Below, piece after piece: positions 35,088 to 43,108 of a DNA stretch of 64,000 nucleotides. The position numbers were made by a program, and so were the translations under genes. A model generated the notes under the pieces. That model saw only the letters and a list, made by a program, of their open reading frames with translations, was not told where the DNA came from and ran no database searches. The stretch comes from Sphingomonas bacterium (GTDB lineage Bacteria > Pseudomonadota > Alphaproteobacteria > Sphingomonadales > Sphingomonadaceae): the NCBI RefSeq assembly GCF_028293085.1, contig NZ_JAQGLC010000186.1, forward strand, positions 1 to 64,000. The letters run 5' to 3'. The first letter of the stretch is position 1; each line of letters starts with the position of its first letter.

Positions 35088-35162
35088 GATGGGCGCTCCT
35101 GTCCAGCCGTCCGGGTCGCGCGCTAGATGGGAGAGGATCGCGGTCGAAACAACCGCCGAATA

Positions 35163-36482
35163 TCAGATCAGGCCGTTCAGATAGTCCTCGACGTTTGTGT
35201 AACCGTCGCCGTCCCGGTCGGCCGCGCTGTCGTCCCTGTGCGGGTCGAGGCCGTGCTTGCGCTCCCAAGCATCGGGCATGCCGTCATGATCGGTATCGAT
35301 CGGGGCGGGGGCAGTGGCGAGCAACGGCCAGCCGCCCATCTCGCTCTGGCTGTCGATCTGGTGCCCGGTGCGGTCACGCACGCCCGCGATCACCGCGTCG
35401 TCGATGGTATCGCGCGCTTTCGATGCGCCTGCCTTGGCGAGCACCCTGTCATAGGCGGAGACGGCCGGCTCGGCCGTCACCGCCGGCATCTCCACCGGTG
35501 CCGCCAGGCGGTAGCCATCGGGCTGCACGCCGACGACGAGGCTCCACGGGTCCGCCGGGATCGCGCCGTTCATGCTGTTGCCGGCGAAATACGCCCTGGC
35601 CAGCATGTTCGATTCCTCGAACGCGATCGGCTTCTTCGATTGCGGCCCGGCGATGTAGCTGTTGTCGACGAAATTATATCGGGCGAGCGACGCCTTGTCG
35701 GCATTATAGCCCGAATGCCCGCCGCCCCAATTGTAGAAGACGTTGGAGCGAAAATCGAAATAGGCGCCGTCGGGGTCGACATCCGGGCCGCTGTAATTGC
35801 CCGGCCGCGGCATCCGCGCCTCGTGATTGGCCCAGAGATTGTGATGGAAGCTGATCCGCGATCCGCGCCCGCCCCGGATCAGGCTGCCATAGCCATGCTC
35901 GCCCTTGGCGTGGAGCGAATGAGTCAGCGAATTGGCGATGATCGACCATTGCACGGTCAGGTCGAAAAATCCCTGGTCGGGCGTCGTGTAATTGGCCGAC
36001 GCGGACAAGGTCTCGTCCACCGACCAGCTCGCCGAAACATGGTCGAGGATGATGCGCCTGCCCTTCAGCACCCAGATCGCATCGCTCTCGGTCTTCGAGA
36101 CGTCGCCGAGCCGCGACCGGATATAGCGGATCACCACATCGTCGGCGCCCACCTCGAGCGGATGGTCGCGCAGGGTGATCCCGCCACCCGGCGCCGACTG
36201 GCCCGCGATCGTCACCCGGCCCTCCCGGATCCGCAAGGGTGTCGCCAGTGCGATCGTGCCCGAGACTGCGAAGACGATCGTGCGCGGCCCTTTCGCCGTC
36301 ACCGCCGCGCGCAGGCTGCCCGGCCCGTCGTCGTCGAGGTTGGTGACGGTCAGCACCCGCCCGCCGCGCCCGCCCGCGGCGAAGCGCCCCGCACCCTCCG
36401 CGCCCGGAAAGGCAAGCTGCGGTTCCGCCGAACCGGCAATTGCCGGCAACACGGCGAGGAAAAGGGCGGCGGGCAGGCGCAT
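35163..36482 (-). CDS. Secreted pectate lyase-like polysaccharide lyase with C-terminal calcium-binding repeats
   Basis: Exported protein of 439 residues (signal MRLPAALFLAVLPAIAGSA). The body is a right-handed parallel beta-helix: EGAGRFAAGGRGGRVLTVTNLDDDGPGSLRAAV, VTIAGQSAPGGGITLRDHPLEVGADDVVIRYIRSRLGD, and ILDHVSASWSVDETLS. This resembles PL1-like lyases of Bacteroidetes and sphingomonads. The tail DTDHDGMPDAWERKHGLDPHRDD...DRDGDGYTNVEDYLN is a dockerin/thrombospondin-type calcium repeat. It precedes a GH28 gene and a TonB receptor on the same strand, forming a pectin locus. It probably cleaves polygalacturonate outside the cytoplasm. Confidence 0.88.
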   Translation of the reverse strand: MRLPAALFLAVLPAIAGSAEPQLAFPGAEGAGRFAAGGRGGRVLTVTNLDDDGPGSLRAAVTAKGPRTIVFAVSGTIALATPLRIREGRVTIAGQSAPGGGITLRDHPLEVGADDVVIRYIRSRLGDVSKTESDAIWVLKGRRIILDHVSASWSVDETLSASANYTTPDQGFFDLTVQWSIIANSLTHSLHAKGEHGYGSLIRGGRGSRISFHHNLWANHEARMPRPGNYSGPDVDPDGAYFDFRSNVFYNWGGGHSGYNADKASLARYNFVDNSYIAGPQSKKPIAFEESNMLARAYFAGNSMNGAIPADPWSLVVGVQPDGYRLAAPVEMPAVTAEPAVSAYDRVLAKAGASKARDTIDDAVIAGVRDRTGHQIDSQSEMGGWPLLATAPAPIDTDHDGMPDAWERKHGLDPHRDDSAADRDGDGYTNVEDYLNGLI

Positions 36483-36505
36483 TGAAATTCCTTTGGGGAG
36501 AGCGA

Positions 36506-37921
36506 TCAGGACAGGGCCCCAACGAGCGCGCCGTTCACCCGCACGTTCGAACAGGTCAGGCGTTCGGTGTGGCGGACGATGCTCGGCTCGGTCACGCCGT
36601 CAAAGCTGCAATCGCGCAGCGTGAGATCGGTCACCGGCGCGCCCGGCAGTCCCTGGCTGTCGAGCACTCGCGTCGCGCCGCTGGCGCGGACGCGCTCGAT
36701 CACGATGTTGCGCAAGATCGGTTTGAACGGCCCGTTGCCCGCTTCCTCATAATTGAAGTCGCACGCGATCGCGGCCTTGCCGACCTGCCCGATCCGGATG
36801 TCGCGAAAATGGAAATCCTCGAGCAGGCCGCCGCGCACCGCGCTGTTCTTGAAGCGCAGCGCATATTGGAGATCGCGGCTGTCCATCGAGCATTGCTCGG
36901 CGAACACCCGCCGCACGCCGCCCGAAATCTCCGATCCGATCGTGACGCCGCCATGCCCTTCCTTCATCCGGCAATGGCGGATCAGGATATCCTGGGAGGG
37001 CACGCCGATCCGGCGCCCATCGGCGTTGCGGCCGGATTTGACCGCGATGCAATCGTCGCCCGTATCGAACAGGCAATCCTCGATCAGCAGATGATCCGCC
37101 GATTCCGGATCGCAGCCGTCATTGTTCGGGCCATGCCCCATCACGTCGACCCCGCGCACGATCATGTTCCGGCACAGCACCGGGTGAAGCTGCCAGAAGG
37201 GCGCGCCGCGCAGTTTCACCCCTTCGATCAGAACATTTTCGCAGAGATAGGGTTGGACGAAGGCGGGGCGCAGATAGCTGCCATCGCCGAACACGCGCTT
37301 CTCGACCGGTACCCCGTCCTCGGCCATCTGGAACAGGCGGGCACGGGCAGGCCGCTGGTTCGGCATGCCCTCGCGCCAGCCATTGTCGACCGTGCCCTGC
37401 CATGGCCCTTTCCACGACCACCAATGCTGCGCGCTGGCCTGGCCGTCGAGCGTGCCCGCGCCCGTCACCGCGATGTTGCGCGCCTTGTAGGCGTAGATCA
37501 GCGGGGAATAGTTGATCAGCTCGATCCCCTCCCACCGCGTGAAAACCAGGGGATAGTCCGCCGGATCGGTGCTGAAGAGCAGGGTAGCGCCGGCCATCAG
37601 GTGAAGGTCGACATCGGACAACAGATGCACCGGCCCGGTCAGGAACCGCCCGGGCGGTACGATCACGCGCCCGCCACCCGCCTTGTTGCAGGCGGCGATC
37701 GCCGCGGCGATGGCGCCGGTGTTGAGCGTGACGCCGTCACCCTTCGCCCCGAATGCGGTGACATGGAACCGCCGCGCGGCGAAGATCGGCGCCCGGACGG
37801 TCCGGGCGATCTCGCCGGCGCGATCCCAGGGGCTCGGTGTCGCCGCCGCGCCGGTCAGCGCGACGGCGACACCCGCCCCCCCAAAGAGCAACAACTCGCG
37901 GCGCGACGGCCTGATCAGCAT
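36506..37921 (-). CDS. Glycoside hydrolase family 28 polygalacturonase, Tat-exported
   Basis: Protein of 471 residues with a twin-arginine-type signal (PSRRELLLFGGAGVAVALTGAAA). The beta-helix active site shows NNDGCDPESADHLLIEDC, DTGDDCIAVKSG and GHGGVTIGSE, the GH28 Asp, Asp-Asp and His motifs; the usual NTD is NND here. A pectate_lyase_3-like N-terminal strand (FHVTAFGAKGDGVTLNTGAIAAAIAAC) precedes it. I start at ATG 37921, 66 bases inside the ORF-track start, because it begins the Tat signal. It hydrolyses polygalacturonate or its oligomers, probably in the periplasm. It lies just downstream of the TonB receptor. Confidence 0.9.
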   Translation of the reverse strand: MLIRPSRRELLLFGGAGVAVALTGAAATPSPWDRAGEIARTVRAPIFAARRFHVTAFGAKGDGVTLNTGAIAAAIAACNKAGGGRVIVPPGRFLTGPVHLLSDVDLHLMAGATLLFSTDPADYPLVFTRWEGIELINYSPLIYAYKARNIAVTGAGTLDGQASAQHWWSWKGPWQGTVDNGWREGMPNQRPARARLFQMAEDGVPVEKRVFGDGSYLRPAFVQPYLCENVLIEGVKLRGAPFWQLHPVLCRNMIVRGVDVMGHGPNNDGCDPESADHLLIEDCLFDTGDDCIAVKSGRNADGRRIGVPSQDILIRHCRMKEGHGGVTIGSEISGGVRRVFAEQCSMDSRDLQYALRFKNSAVRGGLLEDFHFRDIRIGQVGKAAIACDFNYEEAGNGPFKPILRNIVIERVRASGATRVLDSQGLPGAPVTDLTLRDCSFDGVTEPSIVRHTERLTCSNVRVNGALVGALS

Positions 37922-37937
37922 CGTGCCGCGCCCGCGC

Positions 37938-40900
37938 TCAGAACGACAGCCGCGCGCCGGCGGTGAAGATCCGGCCCGTGCTGGCATAGGTCTGGCTTAC
38001 CGGTTCGGCCGCGTACATCGTGCGATATTGCGGATCGTTGGTCAGGTTGCGCCCCTCAAGCGTCAGCTTGGCGAATTTGGTGATGTTCCAGGCAAAGGCG
38101 AAGTCCACGTTCAGCGTGTTCTCGTTATAGCCGAAATCCGCGAACACCGGCGAGTTGCAGGGGCCGCCGGCGCTGGTCGTGGTGCCGACGCTGCAGGTGC
38201 CGGAGGCCAGCGGGAAGCGGTTGACGTAGCGCTTGCGATACGATCCCGAAACACGCGCCGACCACAGCTTGTTCTCGTAATAGAGCGTCGCATTGAACGC
38301 ATCGGGCGAGGTGTTGAGGAAGGGCCCTTCCGCATAGGTGTTGCTCGCCGTCGGCGTCGATCCGGTCTGCAGCGTCGAGAGCGCCGTGCCGGTCAGATAG
38401 CTCAGCTTCGACGAGATGTGCGTGTAGTTGGCGGTGATGCCGAAATCGTCGAAAGGGGCCGGCAGGAAGAAGAAGTCGGTCTGCGCATTGACCTCGATCC
38501 CCTTGATCACGCCGCCCGGCGCGTCCCGGAACTGGCGGATCGCCCAGGTGCCCCCGGCCAGCGTATAGGCCTGCAGCGTCGGGCTGGTCATGCTCGCGAC
38601 GACCTGGTCGTAGAGCGCGGGCTCGAACACGCTGGACAGCGGGGCTTCGCCGGCGATCTGCTGCGGGAAGGAGGCGATGTCCTTGCTGAACAGGGTCACC
38701 GAGACAAGGCCGCCCTTGCCGAAATATTTCTCGAAGCTCAGGTCGAAATTGGTCGCCCGGAACGGCTTGAGATAGGGATTGCCGATCGTCACCGTCGGTG
38801 CCGCGCCGGTCGTGGCCAGGCCCGACGCGAACGCGGTGGTGCCCGGCGTCAGGTTGGACAGCTGCGGCCGGGCGATCACGTCCGCGGCGGCGAAGCGGAC
38901 GAGGAAGCCGTCGAACGGCTCGTAATTGACATTGGCCGAGGGCAGCCAGTCGAAATATTCGTTGTGCGCGGTCACAGGCAGGCCGAGCACGCCGTCCGCG
39001 CCGCCGACCGATCCGTTGCCGGCCACTCGGGTGCGGGCGATGCGCAGGCCGGCATCGCCGCGCAACGGCCTTCCGAACAACTCGAATTTATAGTCGATCT
39101 GGAAGAAGCCCGACAGGTCCCGCTCGGTCACGGCGTTGCGCTGGCGGCCATCCACCACGGCGCGGAAATCGCCCCATTTGTTGATGCAGTTGCAATCGAT
39201 GCCGAACTGCTGCCGGAATTTGTCGAGATCGGGCGCGTAATAGCTGGTCGGCGTGCCCGCCGGCACGTTCAGACCCTGGCCGAAGCCGACCGTCTGGCCG
39301 AGATCCGTGATGCCGAGGCGCGCTTCGGCAAGCGTCGGGTTGATCGCCTCGATGCTCTGGTTGCGCCGGCCCTGGTCGCTGCCGAAATCGAACTGCTTGT
39401 AGGTCCCGCCGAAGCGCATCGTCAGCTTGTCGGGCACCATGTCGAGCGCGAAGTTCAGGCGGCCGACCCGGAATTCGTTGGTCACGATGTTGGTGAAATA
39501 GCGGATCGTCGACAGGCCCTTCACCAGCGACCAGTTGGCCGGATTGGCCACGTCGAAGCCCGGCGAGAAGATCGGCATCTTGCCGTCGCCGCGCTCGTCG
39601 AAGGTATAATTGTCCCGGTCGATCGCGTTGAATTCCGCGAGCAGCCCGATCGAACTGAATTCGGACCGCGAATAGCCGATCGTGCCGTCGGCGCGGAAGC
39701 TGTCGCTCAGTTCCTGGGTGAAGTTGAGCGTGCCCTGGATGAAGTTGGTCTTGCCATATTGCGCATCGGCAAAGCTGCGCCAGTCGACATCGTCGAGCAC
39801 CAGATAGTCGGCCTCGCCCGCGCCGTTGACATGGGCCGCGCGGATGATCGTGCTCGGGCGGCCGATCAGCTCGTTGTAATAGGCGATCTGGTTGGTGTTC
39901 GCGATATAGCCCGGTGACCCGACCGAATTGTAATAGTCGAACGGATTCAGATTGTTCGGATTGTAGCTGTTGCGCATGCCGGCGACCAGGTTGGTGCCGT
40001 TCATCGCCTGGCCGCAATCGATGATCGTGCTCTGCGTGCAGGTCGGATACAGGGCGACGCGATCGGCCAGGCCATTGGCCGTGTTCACCGCGCGCAGCGT
40101 GTTCTGCTGGACGCGCGCGTTGGTGCCGTTGCGGTTGAGCCCGATCGTCGTGATGCCGGTGTTCACGCTGTCCTGCGTGTAGCGCGAATAGACGAAATCG
40201 GCGATGATCTCGGTGCGGCTGGTCGGCCGCCACTGCGCGGTCGCGGTCGCGCCGAGCCGCTCATAGCTGAGCTCCTGACGACCGATCGACGGCAGGGCCG
40301 GAATCAGCGTGGTCGGCGTGACCAGCGCATAGGCGGCGGGATCGGAGCCATAGGTGACGCCGGTGCCGGCCGTGCTGGGCTGGGCGAAGCCGAACACGTT
40401 CGGCGTCTTCCCGTTATGCTGCGAATTGCGGTAGGTATAATCGAACTGGCCGATGTTGCGGCGATAGGCGTCGATCTGCTGTTCCTGCTTCTGATAGGCG
40501 ACCGTCCCCATCACCGCGAAATTGTCCGCGAAATGGTGCGAGACGAGCGCGGTCAGGCGCGGGTTGAAGGTTTCGCCATTCTCGCGATATTCGGCCTCGC
40601 CGCCGAACGACAAGCGGTTCGTCTTGAAGGAGAGCGGCCGACCCGTGGTAAGGTCGATGATCGCGCCGAGCGATCCTTCGTCATTCGCGGCGGAGGTCGT
40701 CTTGGTGATGGTGACGCCGCCGAACAGCTCGGACGCGAAGGTGTTGAAATCGAATCCGCGCGACCGGTTCGCGCCGCTGTCGGAATTATTGCCGCCGGCC
40801 GCCGATTGCGCGTCGGCGCCGTTCAGGCGGGTCTGCTGGAAATCGCCGCCCAGGCCCCGCACCGTGATCGTGCGGCCCTCGCCATTGTCGCGATCGATCG

Positions 40901-41255
40901 AGACGCCCGGCAGGCGCTGGATCGATTCGGCCAGGTTCGCGTCAGGGAAATCGGCGATGTCCTCGGCGGTGATCGCGTCGATGATCTGGTTGGAGCGGCG
41001 CTTCTTGTCGAGCGCGTTCTCGAGGCTGGCGCGAAAGCCGGTGACGACGATGTCGGACGTTTCCCCGTCCGCCGATTCAGTCGCAACGGCCTGTACCGCG
41101 GCCGGTTCGGCCACAGGCACGGTCGCGGCCGGGACCGCCGCGGCCGCCTTCAATGGATGCGCCAGCGCCGCCATGGGTGCCAGCGTTGTCAATCCGAGCG
41201 TCAAGACAGTGATAGAGCTGCCGCCAAGCAGCATTCGGGCGTTGATCGCCATCAT
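37938..41255 (-). CDS. TonB-dependent receptor, probably for pectin oligosaccharides
   Basis: Outer membrane receptor of 1105 residues. A signal peptide (ITVLTLGLTTLAPMAALAHP), then SDIVVTGFRASLENALDKKRRSNQIIDAITAEDIADFPDANLAESIQRLPGVSIDR, is the plug of the TIGR01782-type receptors of Caulobacter, xanthomonads and sphingomonads, which often transport plant oligosaccharides. The barrel ends FTAGARLSF. It heads the same-strand set with GH28 and pectate lyase, and two operator-like palindromes lie upstream of its start. Together these point to uptake of pectin breakdown products. Specificity is inferred from neighbours. Confidence 0.92.
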   Translation of the reverse strand: MMAINARMLLGGSSITVLTLGLTTLAPMAALAHPLKAAAAVPAATVPVAEPAAVQAVATESADGETSDIVVTGFRASLENALDKKRRSNQIIDAITAEDIADFPDANLAESIQRLPGVSIDRDNGEGRTITVRGLGGDFQQTRLNGADAQSAAGGNNSDSGANRSRGFDFNTFASELFGGVTITKTTSAANDEGSLGAIIDLTTGRPLSFKTNRLSFGGEAEYRENGETFNPRLTALVSHHFADNFAVMGTVAYQKQEQQIDAYRRNIGQFDYTYRNSQHNGKTPNVFGFAQPSTAGTGVTYGSDPAAYALVTPTTLIPALPSIGRQELSYERLGATATAQWRPTSRTEIIADFVYSRYTQDSVNTGITTIGLNRNGTNARVQQNTLRAVNTANGLADRVALYPTCTQSTIIDCGQAMNGTNLVAGMRNSYNPNNLNPFDYYNSVGSPGYIANTNQIAYYNELIGRPSTIIRAAHVNGAGEADYLVLDDVDWRSFADAQYGKTNFIQGTLNFTQELSDSFRADGTIGYSRSEFSSIGLLAEFNAIDRDNYTFDERGDGKMPIFSPGFDVANPANWSLVKGLSTIRYFTNIVTNEFRVGRLNFALDMVPDKLTMRFGGTYKQFDFGSDQGRRNQSIEAINPTLAEARLGITDLGQTVGFGQGLNVPAGTPTSYYAPDLDKFRQQFGIDCNCINKWGDFRAVVDGRQRNAVTERDLSGFFQIDYKFELFGRPLRGDAGLRIARTRVAGNGSVGGADGVLGLPVTAHNEYFDWLPSANVNYEPFDGFLVRFAAADVIARPQLSNLTPGTTAFASGLATTGAAPTVTIGNPYLKPFRATNFDLSFEKYFGKGGLVSVTLFSKDIASFPQQIAGEAPLSSVFEPALYDQVVASMTSPTLQAYTLAGGTWAIRQFRDAPGGVIKGIEVNAQTDFFFLPAPFDDFGITANYTHISSKLSYLTGTALSTLQTGSTPTASNTYAEGPFLNTSPDAFNATLYYENKLWSARVSGSYRKRYVNRFPLASGTCSVGTTTSAGGPCNSPVFADFGYNENTLNVDFAFAWNITKFAKLTLEGRNLTNDPQYRTMYAAEPVSQTYASTGRIFTAGARLSF

Positions 41256-41284
41256 ATTCCCTCTCCCGGTCGATCCGGCGCTTT

Positions 41285-41322
41285 ATGACACCGGTATCTT
41301 TTTTGTAGATGACACCGGTATC
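41285..41322. promoter_or_regulatory. Tandem palindromic operators upstream of the pectin receptor
   Basis: ATGACACCGGTATC occurs twice, at 41285-41298 and 41309-41322, exactly 24 bases apart. The core TGACACCGGTATCA is a near-perfect palindrome of the LacI-family type (central CCGG). Two sites start 30 and 54 bases upstream of the receptor ATG, in the promoter region. A LacI-type repressor responding to a uronate or oligogalacturonide would fit; no such gene is in the window. Confidence 0.7.
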
Positions 41323-41529
41323 AATGCTGCTTTCGAAGCGCAAGACCCCAGATCGAGCCGGGCACCAGACTGATCCACTTCGGCTCTATTCGCGCCGTCC
41401 GACTGTCGCCACGAGAGCCGGCCACGCGCTGACAGGGTGGTTGGGCGACCTGAATGTCCCGTAACGGATCTATTACCTGGAAACGGCAAGCCCCGGTAAA
41501 CGCAGTGCCCCGGAGCGCCGCGCGGAATC

Positions 41530-41959
41530 GTGATGCTCGAAGGCTGGGCATGCCGGTACAAATTGCTCCCCGAAGGCGGGCGCCAGATCATGGCCTTCAT
41601 GCGACCAGCCCGATATTGCGGGCGCGCAGATAGAGCTCGCACATCAGATGCGCGACCCGCGCGACGCTCGATCGGCGGCCCATGCTGACGTGAAGAGCGC
41701 CCCCAGATTGCTCGCGCGCTGTGGTCGACCCAGCTGGTCGACGAGGGGACGTTGCGCGCCTGGCTGGTTCGATCATATGCTAAAATCGGTAAGGAGGGCG
41801 ATGTCCAACAGGTTTGTCGAAAAGCTTCGAGGTTTTGCCGCGCTGAGCGACGAGGATGTCGCCCTGCTCGTAGGGGCGACGGCGAAGACGCGGACGATCG
41901 CGCCGCGGCAGGATCTGATCCGCGAGGGAGACCGGCCCGGGCCGCGACGATCGCGATGA
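41530..41959. pseudogene. Scrambled remains of a Crp/Fnr family regulator gene
   Basis: Four pieces of one Crp/Fnr-like protein lie here out of order. Piece A (N-terminus, plus strand) is at 41801-41944: MSNRFVEKLRGFAALSDEDV to IREGDRPGP, with a native AAGGAGG ribosome site. Piece B (VMLEGWACRYKLLPEGGRQI, plus) is at 41530-41601. Piece C (RPQIARALWSTQLVDEGTLR, plus) is at about 41698-41769. Piece D (SMGRRSSVARVAHLMCELYL, minus strand) is at 41600-41689. The family order is A-B-C-D on one strand, with D then entering the helix-turn-helix, which is missing here. The natural order was judged from general knowledge of the family, not from an alignment. Confidence 0.65.
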
Positions 41960-42003
41960 GCTTCCAGACCGACGTACGATGAAACTGCGCGGCGGCGCGG
42001 CGC

Positions 42004-42924
42004 TCACCGCCCGTCGTTCATTTCCCAGGACAAGGTCGGCCGCAGCCGCTCGACCAGGAAGTCGATAAAGGCGCGGACGCGCACCGGCATCACCTGATGG
42101 TGCGGGAACACCGCGAAGAAGCTCTTGCCCGGCGGGCGCCAGCCCGGCAGCACCTCGGCCATCCGCCCCTCCGCCAGGTCGCGCTTGCAGATGAAGGCGG
42201 GCAGAGCGGCGACGCCCAGGCCCGACAGGACCGATTGCCGGAGCAGCATCAAATCGTTGCAGATCAGCCGCGGGCGGAAGGCGACGATCGCATGGTCGGC
42301 GCCCTTGTCGAGATGCCACTGCGCCTTCACGTCGACCGAACCCCAGGCGAGCAGGTCGAAGCGCGGCAGGTCGACATGGCTCTGCGGCACGCCGTGCCGC
42401 TCGAGATAATCGGGCGCGGCATACAGGCCATATTCGGTCGCGCCGAGCTTGGTCGTCATCAGCGAGGCCTCGGCGAGTGGCAGCGTGTCGGCGACGATCG
42501 CCACGTCGAAGCCGTCGCGGAAATGATCGACCGTCTCGTTCGACAGCACCGTCACCAGCCGCACGTCGGGATAGGCCTTGAGATAGTCGGTGAGCAATGG
42601 CGCGAGCAGCGTGCGGTCGAGCTCGTGCGGCACCGAAATCCGCAACAGCCCGCGCGGGCGGCTGTGCTGGACCTGGACCGCATTGGCCCCGTCGCGCAGC
42701 ACGCCCAGGCAGCGCTGGGCATATTCGAAGAATACCTGGCCCTGCTCGGTGATGGTGATGCCGTGAGTCGTGCGCCGGAGCAATTGCGCGCCGAGCTTCT
42801 CCTCCAATCGGGTCAGGCGGCGGCTGACCGTCGATTTGGGCACGCCCAGGCCGGTTGCGGCGCGCGTCAGGCTTTCCAGCTCGACGACCTTGGCGAAGAC
42901 GAGAAGGTCGCCGGTTTCTATCAC
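42004..42924 (-). CDS. LysR family transcriptional regulator
   Basis: Regulator of 306 residues. The N-terminal winged helix reads LLVFAKVVELESLTRAATGLGVPKSTVSRRLTRLEEKLGAQLLRRTTHGITITEQGQVFFEYA. The LysR substrate domain starts at GLLRISVPHELDRTLLAPLL. It is close to the CrgA/DsdC-like group often called transcriptional activators of small operons. The start is GTG. It is divergent from the TonB receptor gene at 43109 across 184 bases and may control it, although LysR targets need not be the neighbour. A LacI-like site and a longer inverted repeat lie between them. Confidence 0.92.
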   Translation of the reverse strand: MIETGDLLVFAKVVELESLTRAATGLGVPKSTVSRRLTRLEEKLGAQLLRRTTHGITITEQGQVFFEYAQRCLGVLRDGANAVQVQHSRPRGLLRISVPHELDRTLLAPLLTDYLKAYPDVRLVTVLSNETVDHFRDGFDVAIVADTLPLAEASLMTTKLGATEYGLYAAPDYLERHGVPQSHVDLPRFDLLAWGSVDVKAQWHLDKGADHAIVAFRPRLICNDLMLLRQSVLSGLGVAALPAFICKRDLAEGRMAEVLPGWRPPGKSFFAVFPHHQVMPVRVRAFIDFLVERLRPTLSWEMNDGR

Positions 42925-42973
42925 GATGCCTGCCCAATATAGTGAAACCTGACCCCGGGGGATATGGGCCGGT

Positions 42974-42995
42974 GTTGCGATAGCGCTAACACTAT
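42974..42995. promoter_or_regulatory. Partial LacI-type operator in the lysR/TonB receptor region
   Basis: TTGCGATAGCGCTAACACTA contains the perfect palindrome TAGCGCTA and the half-site TAACA found in LacI-type operators before TonB receptors of Caulobacter and related bacteria. The other half-site is degenerate. Function inferred. Confidence 0.35.
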
Positions 42996-43050
42996 GTTGC
43001 TTATGTCCTCACTTACGGCCCCGTGCAACGGCGTTCATAAGCCCCGTCCG

Positions 43051-43077
43051 TCGGATCACATAAGATATATGATCCGA
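43051..43077. promoter_or_regulatory. Long inverted repeat upstream of the TonB receptor
   Basis: TCGGATCA and TGATCCGA are perfect 8-base arms separated by an AT-rich 11-base spacer, ending 31 bases before the receptor ATG. The form suits an operator over the promoter or leader of the receptor. Confidence 0.45.
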
Positions 43078-43108
43078 TCCGTGATAAACCTTTTGGAGGG
43101 GAATCGGG

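Noticed and set aside
37683-39917. Open reading frame of 744 codons on the plus strand
   Set aside because: Lies inside the antisense strand of the TonB receptor and GH28 genes; no family features.
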